In this document: in pieces, positions 6,606 through 17,300 of the stretch
Layout: each line of letters begins with the position of its first letter
How positions within the stretch are numbered: the stretch's first letter is position 1
From: Acidobacteriota bacterium
Lineage (GTDB): Bacteria; Acidobacteriota; Terriglobia; Bryobacterales; Bryobacteraceae
DNA: 62,777 bases
Assembly: GCA_016871055.1 (NCBI GenBank)
Contig: VFZW01000003.1
Location: 1-62,777 of the forward strand
Direction of reading: 5' to 3'
Notes under the pieces: generated by a model
The model's input: only the letters and a program-made list of their open reading frames with translations
Told to the model about the DNA's origin: nothing
Databases searched by the model: none
Translations under genes and position numbers: made by a program

Positions 6606-7982
6606 CTACCCCAACACCTCCCGCACAACGCGCCCATGCACGTCCGTCAGCCTCATCTCCCGCCCGCTAAACGGATACGTCAGCCGCGTATGCTCAATCC
6701 CCAGCAAATGCAAAATCGTCGCATGTAAGTCATGCACATGCACGCGATTTTCGATCGCATAATACCCATACTCATCGGTCGCGCCAAACGTCAATCCCGC
6801 CTTCACGCCCGCGCCCGCCATCCACATCGAAAACCCGTACGGATGATGATCGCGCCCCACCGCCTCGCCCGAACCCTGCACGGTCGGCGAGCGCCCGAAT
6901 TCTCCCGTCCACACCACCAGCGTATCCTTCAACAACCCGCGCGCCTTCAAATCCGTCAGCAACGCCGCGATAGGCTTATCGGCCGCCTTCGCATTCCGCG
7001 TATGCCCGCGCTTCAGGTGCGCGTGTTGATCCCACCGGTCCTCGCCATCCTGTTTTGGCGACAACAACTCGACGAACCGCACGCCGCGCTCAACCAACCT
7101 CCGCGCCATCAGGCACGACCGCCCGTACTCTTCCGTTTCGGCTTCATCAAGGCCGTACAACTTGCGCGTCGCTTCGCTCTCGCCCGAGATGTCGGTCAAC
7201 TCCGGCACCGCCGCTTGCATCCGAAACGCCAGATCGTAATTGGAGATCGCCGCCTGCATCTCGCCGGCGCCGCCATAACGAGCCAGCGCGTCTCCATCGA
7301 ATTCGCGCAGCAGATCGAGCTTCGCCTTTTGCCGCGACGGAGCTTCACGCGGAGCCAGATCTGCCAACGGCTGCGCGCCGCGCCGAAACAGTGACGCCTG
7401 ATAACTCGCGGGCAGGAAACCGCTGCCGAAGATGTCGAGGCCGCCCGGCGGAATCATCCCGTTGTCAAGGACGACATACCCTGGCAGATTCCGTGATACA
7501 CTGCCCAACCCGTAGGTCACCCACGCTCCCATGCTCGGCCGGCCCTGCAAACCCGACCCGCTGTGCATGAAGTAATTCGCGGCTGTGTGCTCGGAGTGAT
7601 CGGCCACCATCGAACGAATGATGCAGAGATCGTCGGCGCACTTCGCGGTCTCTGGAAACAGGCTCGACACCGCCGCCCCGCTCTGCCCGTAACGCTGGAA
7701 TGCAAAGGGCGACGGATAGATCGACGTACTCACGGCGCGGACATGCTTCGGCCTCTCCAGCGGCAGCGGCTGACCGGCTTCGGCTTGCAAACGCGGCTTC
7801 GGATCGAAGCTGTCCACGTGCGACACGCCGCCATCCATGTACAGCAGGATCACCGACTTCGCCCGGCCCGCGAAATGGGATGCGCGCGGCGCCAATGGAT
7901 CGGTCACGCGCGTCTGCGCCGGCGCGTACTCGGCGTGCAGCGCCGCAAACGCTATTTGAAAAAAGTCTCGCCGCGTCGACAT
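6606..7982 (-). CDS. DUF1501 domain-containing secreted protein
   Basis: The 458-residue protein begins MSTRRDFFQIAFAAL, a twin-arginine type signal, followed by the DUF1501 hallmark KSVILLYMDGGVSHVDSFDP. Further family blocks are HSEHTAANYFMHSG, RFVELLSPKQDGEDRWDQH, LVVWTGEFGRSPTVQGSG and GRDHHPYGFSMWMAGAGVK. These are alkaline-phosphatase-like proteins that pair with PSD1/DUF1549/DUF1553 cytochrome proteins in Acidobacteria and Planctomycetes; their reaction is not established, though carbohydrate or sulfate-ester work is often suggested. It lies 5 bp downstream of the PSD1 gene in one operon. The ATG at 7982 gives the twin-arginine start. Confidence 0.9.
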   Translation of the reverse strand: MSTRRDFFQIAFAALHAEYAPAQTRVTDPLAPRASHFAGRAKSVILLYMDGGVSHVDSFDPKPRLQAEAGQPLPLERPKHVRAVSTSIYPSPFAFQRYGQSGAAVSSLFPETAKCADDLCIIRSMVADHSEHTAANYFMHSGSGLQGRPSMGAWVTYGLGSVSRNLPGYVVLDNGMIPPGGLDIFGSGFLPASYQASLFRRGAQPLADLAPREAPSRQKAKLDLLREFDGDALARYGGAGEMQAAISNYDLAFRMQAAVPELTDISGESEATRKLYGLDEAETEEYGRSCLMARRLVERGVRFVELLSPKQDGEDRWDQHAHLKRGHTRNAKAADKPIAALLTDLKARGLLKDTLVVWTGEFGRSPTVQGSGEAVGRDHHPYGFSMWMAGAGVKAGLTFGATDEYGYYAIENRVHVHDLHATILHLLGIEHTRLTYPFSGREMRLTDVHGRVVREVLG

Positions 7983-7987
7983 CCCGA

Positions 7988-10585
7988 TCACCTCACAAAC
8001 AAAAACTCTTTCGTATTCAGCAACACATGCGCGAACTCTTGCAACGTTCCGCCGCTGGCGAAAAACGTCGACGCACGATCGCGCTCTTGCGCTGTCGGCG
8101 GCCGCGCGAATGCCTCCTCGAACATCGCGTCCAACTGCGCGCGCGGCGTGTGGAAAGCCGAGGAAACGCGCGCCGCCCACTTCGCCGCCTGCTCCGCCAC
8201 GAACTGATTATTCATCATGGTGAGAGCCTGCGCCGGCACGGTCGATACCAAACGCCGGCCCGCTGTCGATGTCGGCAACGGATAGTCGAAGGCCAGCAGC
8301 AGCGGTGTGATGAAATTCCGCCGCACTTCAAGATACACGCTGCGCCGCCCTTCCCCGTCCAACGCGCCGGAAACCGGTTTGCCGCGCCCGTCCTGGAACT
8401 CGCTGATGTGCACCTTCACGCTTGGGCCGTGCGTCTTGCGGTCGAGCGAGCCTGTCACCGCCAGAATCGAATCGCGCACCGCTTCGGCTTCCAGGCGGCG
8501 CACCGGCATGTGCGTCAACAGCCGGTTCTGCGGGTCTTTTGCCGCCGCTTCGGGCAGCGCCGCGCTATCGCGTTGATACGCATCGCTTAGCACCATCTCG
8601 CGATGCATCGCCTTCACCGACCATCCGCCGTCGACGAACTTCTTGGCTAAATAATCCAACAGCTCGGGATGCGTTGGGCGTTCGCCCATCTGTCCGAAGT
8701 TGTCGACCGTCCGCACGATGCCTTCGCCGAAATGCTGCTTCCACAACCGGTTCACCATTACGCGCGCAAGCAGTAGCGATTCGGTGAGCGATGCCGCTAG
8801 GCCATCCCGCCCGCTATCGGCGTCGAAGCGGCCCTTGGCGTTCAGCACGCGCAGGAATCCGCGCGGAACTTCCTCGCCAAGGTTCAGATGATTGCCGCGT
8901 TCGTGCACACGCATATTGTGCGGAACGTCTTCGTACGTCACGCGCCCAAAGGCCTCTACGGGGAATGTCGCGTTCGCGCCGGCGAGTTCGGGCAGCGATT
9001 CGGCAACATCGGGCGGCGGGGTCTTGTCGTCGGAGAAGATGATGTCGCCGACGACGATATGGCCGTCGCGCTGACGATCGGCAATCTCCAGATGGCAGAC
9101 CTGATTGATCTCTTCATGGAGCGTGATCGTACGCCACCGGAGCGTTCTGTCACCCGCCCCCGCCACTCCCTTCGGATACCGGCCAGGCGCGAAGATCGTC
9201 ACCGCCAGCAACGACGGCTCCTCGCGGACCGGCGCAAACTTCGTCCCCGCCACGCGCACGTGGATGTACTTTTTCTTCGGTACGAAGCTGCGCGAGACCA
9301 TAATGCCCGTCAGCGCGTTCGACGCTCCGCGCGACGAATCCAACCAGCCGTTGCGCGTCTCGGCGAACGCCGCGCCCGTGCGGTAGAACAGCGACATGTC
9401 GAATCGTTCGTCACCTTTGCGTAACGATGTCGCGGGCGCCGCCGGCATCGGCTTTTCGATCGCGCGCAGCGAATCTTCAATCGCCTTTGTCACCGGCGCC
9501 GAGGCGATCGACCCTAGCGACGTTCGCGTGCTATCGAACACGCCCCCGAGCGCATAATAGTCCGTCGCCGGAATCGGATCGAACTTGTGATCGTGACAGC
9601 GCGCGCAGGCCACCGTGAGTCCGAGAAACGCCTTCCCGAACACATCGATCTTTGAGTCCCTCATCTCGGTCCGGACTTCTTCCAAGTCCGTCGCGCCGTT
9701 CCGTTCTTCGCCGAGTCCGTAGAACCCGCTCGCAATCGCCGACTCAACATACGAACCATCGCGCGACGAGCGCGACGGCGCACTGGCGCCTATATGCTCG
9801 CGCACGAACGTGTCGTACGGCAGATCTTCATTGAACGCACGAATCACGTAGTCACGATAACGCCACGCCTCGTATTTATAAAAATCGAATTCGTGGCCGT
9901 TTGTCTCGGCGAAGCGGACGAGGTCCAGCCACAATCGCGCCGAACGTTCGCCGTAGTGCGGGGACGCCAATAGCCGCTCCACAACCTTTGTGTAAGCGTT
10001 CGCGCCGCTGTCGCTCAAGAACGCCTCGATCTCCGCCGCGGTCGGCGGCAAGCCGGTCAAATCGAAGGTCACGCGCCGAAGCAGCGTGCGTTTATCCGCG
10101 AGTCCGGAGGGCTTCAAGCCCGCGCGCGTCCATCGCCCTCGCAACAGCGAATCGATGCTCCCGCCGCCCGGTCGCAACGGCTGAAACGCCCAATACTGTT
10201 TCGCCTTTGTCCAGTCGATCGACGACTGCACCGCCGGCGCCGTCTCCACGCGCGGATCATCCGCGCCGCTATCGATCCATTTCTTAATATCCTCAATGAC
10301 GTTGGCGGGCAGCTTTCCATCCGGAGGCATCTTCAACATCGGATCTGCGTAACTCACGGCGCGATACAGAAGACTGCCCATCGCATCGCCCGGCCGCACC
10401 GCCGTCCCGCGCGATCCGCCGCGCTCCAGGCCGGCCTTCGAATCAACCGCCAGCCCGCTCGTCTTTTTCGCCGCCGAGTGACACCCCTGGCAGCGCGCGA
10501 CCAATACAGGCCGTATGCGGCTTTCGAATAACTCGCCCTGCGCTAGCAACGCCGGCGCTAGGGCCATGAGCAGTAGCGGTCGCAT
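7988..10585 (-). CDS. PSD1 / DUF1549-DUF1553 cytochrome c domain protein
   Basis: This 865-residue exported protein starts MRPLLLMALAPALLAQGEL. A planctomycete-type cytochrome c domain follows with haem motif CQGCH near residue 32. DUF1549 spans about 150-330 (GLPPTAAEIEAFLSD, ERSARLWLDLVRFAETNGHE) and carries a second CxxCH in CARCHDHKFDPI. DUF1553 is at about 590-830 (LARVMVNRLWKQHFGEGIV, STVPAQALTMMNNQF). The family probably moves electrons while processing polymers together with the DUF1501 partner encoded 5 bp downstream; this is inference from conserved pairing. The ATG at 10585 was chosen for the signal peptide; an in-frame TTG further upstream adds unrelated residues. Confidence 0.9.
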   Translation of the reverse strand: MRPLLLMALAPALLAQGELFESRIRPVLVARCQGCHSAAKKTSGLAVDSKAGLERGGSRGTAVRPGDAMGSLLYRAVSYADPMLKMPPDGKLPANVIEDIKKWIDSGADDPRVETAPAVQSSIDWTKAKQYWAFQPLRPGGGSIDSLLRGRWTRAGLKPSGLADKRTLLRRVTFDLTGLPPTAAEIEAFLSDSGANAYTKVVERLLASPHYGERSARLWLDLVRFAETNGHEFDFYKYEAWRYRDYVIRAFNEDLPYDTFVREHIGASAPSRSSRDGSYVESAIASGFYGLGEERNGATDLEEVRTEMRDSKIDVFGKAFLGLTVACARCHDHKFDPIPATDYYALGGVFDSTRTSLGSIASAPVTKAIEDSLRAIEKPMPAAPATSLRKGDERFDMSLFYRTGAAFAETRNGWLDSSRGASNALTGIMVSRSFVPKKKYIHVRVAGTKFAPVREEPSLLAVTIFAPGRYPKGVAGAGDRTLRWRTITLHEEINQVCHLEIADRQRDGHIVVGDIIFSDDKTPPPDVAESLPELAGANATFPVEAFGRVTYEDVPHNMRVHERGNHLNLGEEVPRGFLRVLNAKGRFDADSGRDGLAASLTESLLLARVMVNRLWKQHFGEGIVRTVDNFGQMGERPTHPELLDYLAKKFVDGGWSVKAMHREMVLSDAYQRDSAALPEAAAKDPQNRLLTHMPVRRLEAEAVRDSILAVTGSLDRKTHGPSVKVHISEFQDGRGKPVSGALDGEGRRSVYLEVRRNFITPLLLAFDYPLPTSTAGRRLVSTVPAQALTMMNNQFVAEQAAKWAARVSSAFHTPRAQLDAMFEEAFARPPTAQERDRASTFFASGGTLQEFAHVLLNTKEFLFVR

Positions 10586-10826
10586 GGCTCTCCGTGACGA
10601 CGATACTATCAAATCGGCGCCCCCCCAATGCGGACATCCAGCGAAACTCCCCAATCACGTTTTTTTTCAAGCCGGGCATGATGGGAAATTCACCGCGATT
10701 TCACAATTCCAATTAACGGCGGCGGAATCGATAGCTCCTGCCTATCGACAGCCCGTGGCGAAAACGCTCTATCGGGAGTAAGATGTCCGCAGCCGAAGCA
10801 ATTTACCACTCTAGGAGGTCGTTGTC

Positions 10827-11396
10827 ATGCCGCAACTCAAGCCAGGTAATGAGAAGAAACCATCCCCGGCAACGTTGGTACCCATCAGTTACACACCGCC
10901 GAATAGCCTTGCGCACTTGATTGCGGATGGGGAGAACTGGCAGTCCCTTGCGGCTCGCTACGGAATGCCGGCCGTGGACATCATCAAGATGAATTTCAAG
11001 ACGGCGGACCCTTATGAGATCAACTGGTATCTACGGGAGTACGTCAACTGCAACACGCCGACTGCGGACGGGCATAACTGGCGCTTTTCAACGTCGGCCA
11101 GGAACGGCCCGAGCCCCCGGGCCGGCAAGATCTTCGTGAACCCGAATTGGACGACGATCTTGCGGGCCGCCAAGGAAGCGACGCGGGACTCGGTGGCGGA
11201 CTGGTTCCGGCAGATGTCGATCCGCGATGCAAAGGTGCTAGGCCCGGCGCTCACCATTCCTATGGGCTCCGTCAGTAGTGTGTTTATCACGCGGTGGCCA
11301 TTCACGCAGCGTTTGCGCAACGGCGGAGCCTCCGATCAGATGGCCGAGAAGTGGGCCGATTTTCTGGAAATGACTCTTCGCTCGTACACCGGGTAG
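10827..11396 (+). CDS. LysM-like domain protein, ends at in-frame amber
   Basis: The 189-residue product carries a LysM-like module at about residues 30-100: IADGENWQSLAARYGMP, INWYLREYVNC, TADGHNWRFS and RAGKIFVNP. This glycine/tryptophan pattern belongs to LysM-type proteins found with injection-system or cell-wall genes. The second half is unrecognised (SVSSVFITRWPFTQRL). There is no signal peptide. AGGAGG at 10813-10818 is an excellent ribosome-binding site and fixes the ATG. The TAG at 11394-11396 may be premature, because the same frame stays open and protein-like for another 121 codons. The gene stands alone between two leftward exported-protein blocks. Confidence 0.7.
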   Translation: MPQLKPGNEKKPSPATLVPISYTPPNSLAHLIADGENWQSLAARYGMPAVDIIKMNFKTADPYEINWYLREYVNCNTPTADGHNWRFSTSARNGPSPRAGKIFVNPNWTTILRAAKEATRDSVADWFRQMSIRDAKVLGPALTIPMGSVSSVFITRWPFTQRLRNGGASDQMAEKWADFLEMTLRSYTG

Positions 11397-11759
11397 ATTC
11401 ACGCGAACGTTCCCGTCGCGTTTCCGCTGTACGCGAACTGGAACTTGCCGGGGCCTCCGCCTCCATTACCCGCTACGCCGTTTGCGTTGCTCCACGATAT
11501 GGCGCCTGGACAAACCTTCGTGAGTCGCGGCTTCCTGCGACCGCAACTCCAGCAGTATTTGGGGAACGCGGGTGACCCGGCGGCGACGGCCATGGCGAAT
11601 GCCTATGCGGTTTGGTTTGCCAACGGATTTGAGGCCATGCGGCCGGCGGCGAGGGTCACGTATATGCTGGCCACTGTGCACAACGCCCCCGGACGGATTG
11701 TTACCGGCACCGCATTCGCGGCGCCGGGTTCGATCACGATGCCCCCGATGCTCGTCTAG
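11397..11759 (+). pseudogene. In-frame continuation of the LysM-like gene after TAG
   Basis: Directly after the amber codon the same frame continues for 120 residues to a TAG at 11757-11759. It reads HANVPVAFPLYANWNLPGPP, ATPFALLHDMAPGQTFVSRG, AATAMANAYAVWFANGFEAM and a final FAAPGSITMPPMLV. The composition is that of a real protein and no good ribosome-binding site or ATG opens the segment; the first usable start is a TTG 17 codons in. I read it as the C-terminal half of the same protein after a nonsense change, for instance CAG to TAG. A separate gene or readthrough are alternatives. The domain is not recognised. Confidence 0.5.
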
Positions 11760-11784
11760 AGTATGGAGGGTCGCGCCGAATCCG

Positions 11785-13563
11785 TTACCACCCCACCGGT
11801 TGCCCCTTCAGCTGCTCATCCAACCACTTCTCCAGCGGCGCAAAGTAGTCCTTGATCGCGGTCGCGTCCATCTCGCGCTTGCCCGTAATCGCCTGCAAGG
11901 CATCGGGCCATGGTTTGCTCAGCCCCAACGCCAGCATATCGTTCAGCTTCTTGCCCGCTTCCTTTGAGTCGTAAATCGAGCAGCGATGCAACGGATCATT
12001 ACATCCCGCCGCCTGGCTCAGTGCGCGGTGAAACTGAAACTGCAAAATATGCGCCAGGAAGTACCGCGTGTACGGCACATTCGCCGCCACATGATACTTC
12101 GCCGCCGGATCGAAATCGCCCTCGCCTCGCCCCGGCGCGTCGACCCCCTGATACTTCCGCCGCAACTCCCACCACTTCGCGTTGTAATTGGCCGGCGTGA
12201 TCTCGCCGGAATACACTTTCCAACGCCACTGGTCGATCATCAATCCAAACGGCAGGAACGACACCTTCGCCAGCGCCTGCTTCAGCAGCAGTCCGATATT
12301 GCCGCTCGGATCGGTAGGCTTGTCGAGCAGCCCAACCTTCACCAAATACTCCGGCGTGATCGACAGCGCGATCGTATCGCCCACCGCCTCGTGAAACCCG
12401 TCATTGGCCGAATCACGGAACAGAAACGGCAACTGGCGATACGCCCGCTGATAGATGTTGTGTCCCAGTTCGTGATGAATCACCGCGAACTCTTCGCCCG
12501 TAATCTGAATGCACATCTTGATGCGCAGGTCTTCGTCGTTATCGACGTCCCACGCCGACGCATGGCACACCACTTCTCGATCCTGCGGCTTCACAAACAA
12601 CGACCGCTCATAAAACGTCTTCGGCAGCGGCGCAAATCCGAGCGACTGAAAGAACCGCTCGCCGTAGCGCACCATTTCGATCTCGTTCAGCTTGCGCTCC
12701 TTCAACTTCTCGGTGAGATCGAAATTCTTCGCCGCATTCTTGGGCTCCAGTACATCGTAGATGTTGTCCCACGACTGCGCCCACATATTGCCCGTCAAAT
12801 GCGCCGGAATCGGGCCGTTTGCGGGCACCACCGAAGCGCCGTACTTCTCGCGCAACCGCATCCGCGTGTAGGCGTGCAGCTTCACATAGAGCGGCCGGAC
12901 CTGCTCCCACAGCCGGTCGACCTCCTTCGCGAACGCATCCGGCGTCATATCGTACTTCGACCGCCACATCGCGCCCATATCGGCAAAGCCCAACTCCTTG
13001 GCGCCCTTGTTGCCGAGCTCCACGAAACGCGTGTAATCCTTCCGCAGCGGCCGCGAAATGCGGTGCCAGCCCTGCCATAAATCGGCTAATTCCTTCGCAT
13101 CGCGGCTGGTCGCCATGAGCGACGAGATCGCTGTCAGGTCCAGGCACTTGCCCTTGTCCGCCGCGGCGTCGCGGCAGTACTTGCCCGAACCGTAGGCCGA
13201 TTCCATCTTCGCCACAAGCTGCGTCAGTTCCGTGGCCTCATTCCGGTTCGACGGCGTCGCCAGCGTCAGGCTGATCTTCAACAGCGTCATCTTCCGCGCC
13301 AACTCCGGCGGCAGTTTCAACTTGTCGAACTTCGTCGCGGCCTTCGCGTAGCCCTTCGCCGATTCGATGTAGCGCTCATTCGCCAGCGCCGCCTGCATTT
13401 CGCTGTCGGGATTGATGTAGGTCGATTGCAGCCACTGGGCGCGATTCAAGTAGTTGCTCTGCTTGAGCAGATCGGCCTCGGCGGCGTCGAGGAACGCCTT
13501 TGCCTCCTGCACCGTCTGTCCGAACAGCGCGGCGCCGGCGGCCGCCAGTAGAAGAACTCGCAT
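11785..13563 (-). CDS. Secreted M2-family (angiotensin-converting-enzyme-like) peptidase
   Basis: This 592-residue protein starts with a signal peptide (MRVLLLAAAGAALFGQ). It carries the M2 zinc site HHELGHNIYQ near residue 363 and the downstream Glu ligand in NDGFHEAVGDTIALS near 390, about 25 residues on as the family requires. Helical repeats before the site (FVELGNKGAKELGFADMGAM) and the substrate-pocket region GEGDFDPAAKYHVAANVPYT fit a full-length single-domain peptidyl-dipeptidase. It would remove C-terminal dipeptides from peptides outside the cytoplasm. The gene stands alone on its strand; the next leftward gene starts 19 bp upstream, so cotranscription is possible. Confidence 0.9.
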   Translation of the reverse strand: MRVLLLAAAGAALFGQTVQEAKAFLDAAEADLLKQSNYLNRAQWLQSTYINPDSEMQAALANERYIESAKGYAKAATKFDKLKLPPELARKMTLLKISLTLATPSNRNEATELTQLVAKMESAYGSGKYCRDAAADKGKCLDLTAISSLMATSRDAKELADLWQGWHRISRPLRKDYTRFVELGNKGAKELGFADMGAMWRSKYDMTPDAFAKEVDRLWEQVRPLYVKLHAYTRMRLREKYGASVVPANGPIPAHLTGNMWAQSWDNIYDVLEPKNAAKNFDLTEKLKERKLNEIEMVRYGERFFQSLGFAPLPKTFYERSLFVKPQDREVVCHASAWDVDNDEDLRIKMCIQITGEEFAVIHHELGHNIYQRAYRQLPFLFRDSANDGFHEAVGDTIALSITPEYLVKVGLLDKPTDPSGNIGLLLKQALAKVSFLPFGLMIDQWRWKVYSGEITPANYNAKWWELRRKYQGVDAPGRGEGDFDPAAKYHVAANVPYTRYFLAHILQFQFHRALSQAAGCNDPLHRCSIYDSKEAGKKLNDMLALGLSKPWPDALQAITGKREMDATAIKDYFAPLEKWLDEQLKGQPVGW

Positions 13564-13582
13564 GGCACTATTGTGCCGCGAA

Positions 13583-13864
13583 TCAACCGAAGAATTTGGT
13601 AAACAATTTTTGCGCGCCGCTAACCACCCAATAGACCAGCCCCGCGCAAATCGCCACCATCACGCCCATGTGCAAGTTGCTTTTGTAATCGGGCCGCAAC
13701 CCGAGCAGTTCGCACACGGCGGCCGCGGGCAGCGTTGCGATGCCCGACAGCATTACGTGCAGATTGATCCATCCTCCGCCCTGCGCATTCCGGTCGTCGT
13801 AGATGAGATACATCGCCACCACGACATAAACGGCCGCGAATCCTAAACCCGTTTTCGAGATCAT
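13583..13864 (-). CDS. Small membrane protein with YD / LPAA motifs
   Basis: This 93-residue protein has about three hydrophobic helices: AVYVVVAMYLIYDDRN, IATLPAAAVCELLGL and VAICAGLVYWVVSGA. I do not recognise the family, but its layout (Y-x4-A-x-Y-x-x-YD, then LPAA, a polar loop with D, and a last helix) is shared with the small protein at 21041-21325. Its start overlaps the end of the upstream gene by 4 nt (ATGA), implying coupled translation. The ATG at 13864 was chosen because upstream residues are arginine-rich and lie in the other gene. It is probably an inner-membrane protein of unknown role. Confidence 0.6.
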   Translation of the reverse strand: MISKTGLGFAAVYVVVAMYLIYDDRNAQGGGWINLHVMLSGIATLPAAAVCELLGLRPDYKSNLHMGVMVAICAGLVYWVVSGAQKLFTKFFG

Positions 13865-14283
13865 GGTTCCAACTTTCTCACTCGATATCGATACGCATAC
13901 CCGCCCGCGCCTTCGGTCCACACGCTCCAATCCTCTTCGCGCGCCAGCGGCAGGCGAAATTCTACGACCCGCAGCCCGCCGGCGCGAATGATCACAACAG
14001 GATCCGGCCTCGACGTCGCAAACGGGAGTTTCGCTGTCATCGAGCGCTCGTCGATCACTCGCAGCGCCCCCAGCGTCGCACGATCTTCGTCCCGACCGGC
14101 CGCGTTCATGCTAACATTTCCCTCGGCGACTGGACCCTGCAGCTCCACCTCAAGCCAGAGGTCGGGCGGACGATCCGCCGCCAGCCACGCCGCCGCCATC
14201 GCGACCACGGCCAGTCCAAGCACCAGTAGCCAGAATTTCGGTCCAGGCTGGCTTGTCAATCCGATGCCTTTCACGGGAGACAC
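13861..14283 (-). CDS. Single-pass membrane protein of unknown function
   Basis: One transmembrane helix (FWLLVLGLAVVAMAAAW) is followed by an outer beta-rich domain of about 100 residues (DLWLEVELQGPVAEGNVSMN, IRAGGLRVVEFRLPLAREED, then GYAYRYRVRKLEP). The family is not recognised. The start is uncertain: GTG at 14283 or 14274, or a TTG at 14352 that would overlap the divergent BNR gene; I favour 14283, where a weak GGA lies upstream. The end overlaps the small YD/LPAA membrane protein by 4 nt, so the two probably act together. Both sit back to back with the large BNR protein. Confidence 0.5.
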   Translation of the reverse strand: MSPVKGIGLTSQPGPKFWLLVLGLAVVAMAAAWLAADRPPDLWLEVELQGPVAEGNVSMNAAGRDEDRATLGALRVIDERSMTAKLPFATSRPDPVVIIRAGGLRVVEFRLPLAREEDWSVWTEGAGGYAYRYRVRKLEP

Positions 14284-14351
14284 TGATCCACAAGTAGTCT
14301 TGCGCGGAACGCCGGCAAATGTTCTCACTCCCCTTGCTACAATTTCAACCA

Positions 14352-17300
14352 ATGTTTCGCGTTGCCATTTTGATGACCTCTCTCGCCTGCACCGCGCAGG
14401 ACGCCAAGCTCCTCAAGGGCCTCGATTTCCGCTCCATCGGCCCCAATCGCGGAGGCCGCGTCGTCGCCGTTGCCGGCGTCCCTTCGCAGCCGAATGTCTA
14501 CTATTTCGGCGGCACCGGCGGCGGTGTCTGGAAGACCACCAACGGCGGCGTGAGCTGGCAACCGGTCTCGGACGGTCAACTCAACACGGGCTCGGTCGGC
14601 GCCTTCGCCGTTACCGACTCAAACCCGAACATTGTCTACGTGGGCATGGGGGAGCAGGCCATCCGCGGCAATGCCTCGCACGGCGACGGTGTCTACAAAT
14701 CAACCGACGCGGGCAAGACCTGGAAGCATCTCGGGCTCGCCGACACCCGCCAAATCGGCCGCGTCCGCGTGCATCCTCGCAACCCCGACCTCGTCTACGT
14801 CTGCGCGCTCGGCCACATGTCCGGACCCAACGAACAGCGTGGAATCTTCAAATCCGTCGACGGCGGCAAAACCTGGAAACAGCCGTTCACACGCGGCCCC
14901 GAGGCCGGTTGCGTCGATCTCGCTATCGATCCCTCCAACCCCGACATCATGTACGCCGGCTTCTGGCAAGTCATCCGCCGCCCCTGGTCGATGGAGTCCG
15001 GCGGCAAAGGTTCCGGACTCTTCAAGTCCGTCGACGGCGGCGAAACCTGGAAAGAAATCGGCCACAATCCCGGTGCGCCGAAAGGCTTGCAGGGTAAGAT
15101 CGGCGTCGCCGCTTCTCCCGCTAATCCCGAACGTCTTTGGGCCATCATTGAAGCCGAGGACGGCGGCGTCTTCCGCTCCGACAACGGGGGCGACACCTGG
15201 ACCCGCGTCAACGAACAGCGTAGCCTGCGCCAACGCGCCTGGTATTACTCGCGCATCTACGCTGACCCGCTCAAGCCCAACACTGTCTACGTCCTCAACG
15301 TCGGCTTCTTCCGCAGCGACGACGGCGGCCGGACCTTCACCGCCATTCCAACGCCACACGGCGACAATCACGATCTCTGGATCGCGCCCAATAACAGCGA
15401 GCGTATGATCGAAGGCAACGACGGCGGCGCCAACGTCTCCACCGACGGCGGCCGCCGCTGGACCGAGCAAAATCAGGCCACCGCGCAGTTCTACCGCGTC
15501 TTCGCCGACAACCAGTTCCCCTACATCGTCTACGGCGCGCAGCAGGACAACTCGACCATTCGCATCGCCAGCCGCGGCAACGGCGGAGTCATCAGCGAGA
15601 AGGATTGGTGGGACGTCGGCGGCGGCGAAAGCGGTTGGATCGCCCCCGACCCCAAGGATTCCAACATCGTCTACGCCGGCTCGTATGGCGGCTATCTCAC
15701 CCGCTACGATCACCGCACCGGCAACACCTCGCGCATCGATGTCTGGCCCGACAACCCCATGGGCTACGGCGCCGAAGGCATGCGCTACCGCTTCCAGTGG
15801 AACTTTCCGCTGCTGTTCTCTCCACACGATCCGAACACCCTCTATACCGCCGGCAACATGCTGTTCAAATCGACCAACGGCGGCCGCGTTTGGGAACCGA
15901 TTTCCGGCGACCTCACCCGCAACGACCGCTCCAAACAAGGTCCCTCCGGCGGCCCGATCACCCGCGACAACACCGGCGTCGAATACTACTGCACCATCTT
16001 TACCGTCGACGAATCGAAAATCACCAAAGGCCTCATCTGGGCCGGTTCCGACGACGGCCTCGTCCACGTCACCCGCGACGGCGGCAAGAAGTGGGACAAC
16101 GTCACCCCGCGCGGCATCCCCGAATGGATTCAGATCAACTCCATCGAAGCCTCTCCGCACGACCCCGCCAAAGCCTACATCGCCGCGACCATGTACAAGT
16201 CCGACGATCTTCGCCCCTATCTCTACCGCACCACCGACTACGGCAAGACCTGGACCAAGATCGTCAACGGCATCGACGGCGCGGCCTTCACGCGCGTCGT
16301 CCGCGAGGACCCCAACCGCAAAGGCCTGCTCTTCGCCGGCACCGAGACCGGCTTATATCTGAGCTACGACGACGGCGACAACTGGCAGAAATTCAACCTC
16401 AATATTCCCACCGTTCCGATCACCGACCTGGCCTTCCAAAAACGCGACAACGACTTAGTCGTCGCCACGCAGGGCCGGTCGTTTTGGATCCTCGACGACC
16501 TCCACCTCGTCCAACAACTCAAGTCCGACACAACCCTGTTCGCCCCCGAAGAGGCCCATCGGATCTCTGGCGGATTCCGCCGCCGAGGGTCCGCCGCCAC
16601 GGGCGCCAATCCCCCCGGCGGAGTCGTCATCCACTACATGTTGAAGGACAAGGCCAGGGAAGAAGTCGTCATCGAAATTCTGGACGCCTCCGGCAAGCTC
16701 ATCAAGAAGTTCTCGACCAAGGACAAACCCGCCGCCGGCGAAGGGGAGACTGCCCCGGCGGTTTCCAATGCCGCGGGCCTCAATCAATTCGTATGGGACA
16801 TGCGCCATCCCGACGCGGCCACCTTCCAAGGCCTTATCTACTGGGCCGGCTCGAACCGTGGGCCAATCGCCACTACGGGCCGCTATCAGGTCAAACTCAC
16901 CGTTGACGGCGTCTCGCACACGCAGCCGTTCGTCTTGAAGAAAGACCCGCGCGCGCCCGGCACGCAAGAGGACTTCGACAGGCAGTTGCAGCTTTCGATT
17001 CAGGTCCGCGACAAGGTCACGCAGGCGAACGAAGCGGTGTCGAGGATCCGCGATGTACGCAAGCAGATCGACGAGGAAGTGAAGCGCATGGCCTCGATCA
17101 AGGACGCCGCCAAGGCCATCGAGGCAGGGAAGAAGTTGTCGAAAGAACTCACGGTGATCGAGGAAGAGATCTACCAGACGAAACTCCAGTCGAATCAGGA
17201 CCCCCTCAACTTCCCGATCAAGCTCAACAACAAACTCGCCGCGCTACTCAGCGTGATTCAGCAAAACGAAGGCGCACCGACGGCGCAGGTGAATCAGGTC

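Noticed and set aside
14700-16160. A 486-codon minus-strand frame inside the BNR gene
   Set aside because: Its low-complexity composition mirrors the Asp-box repeats of the real gene, and no start signal is present.
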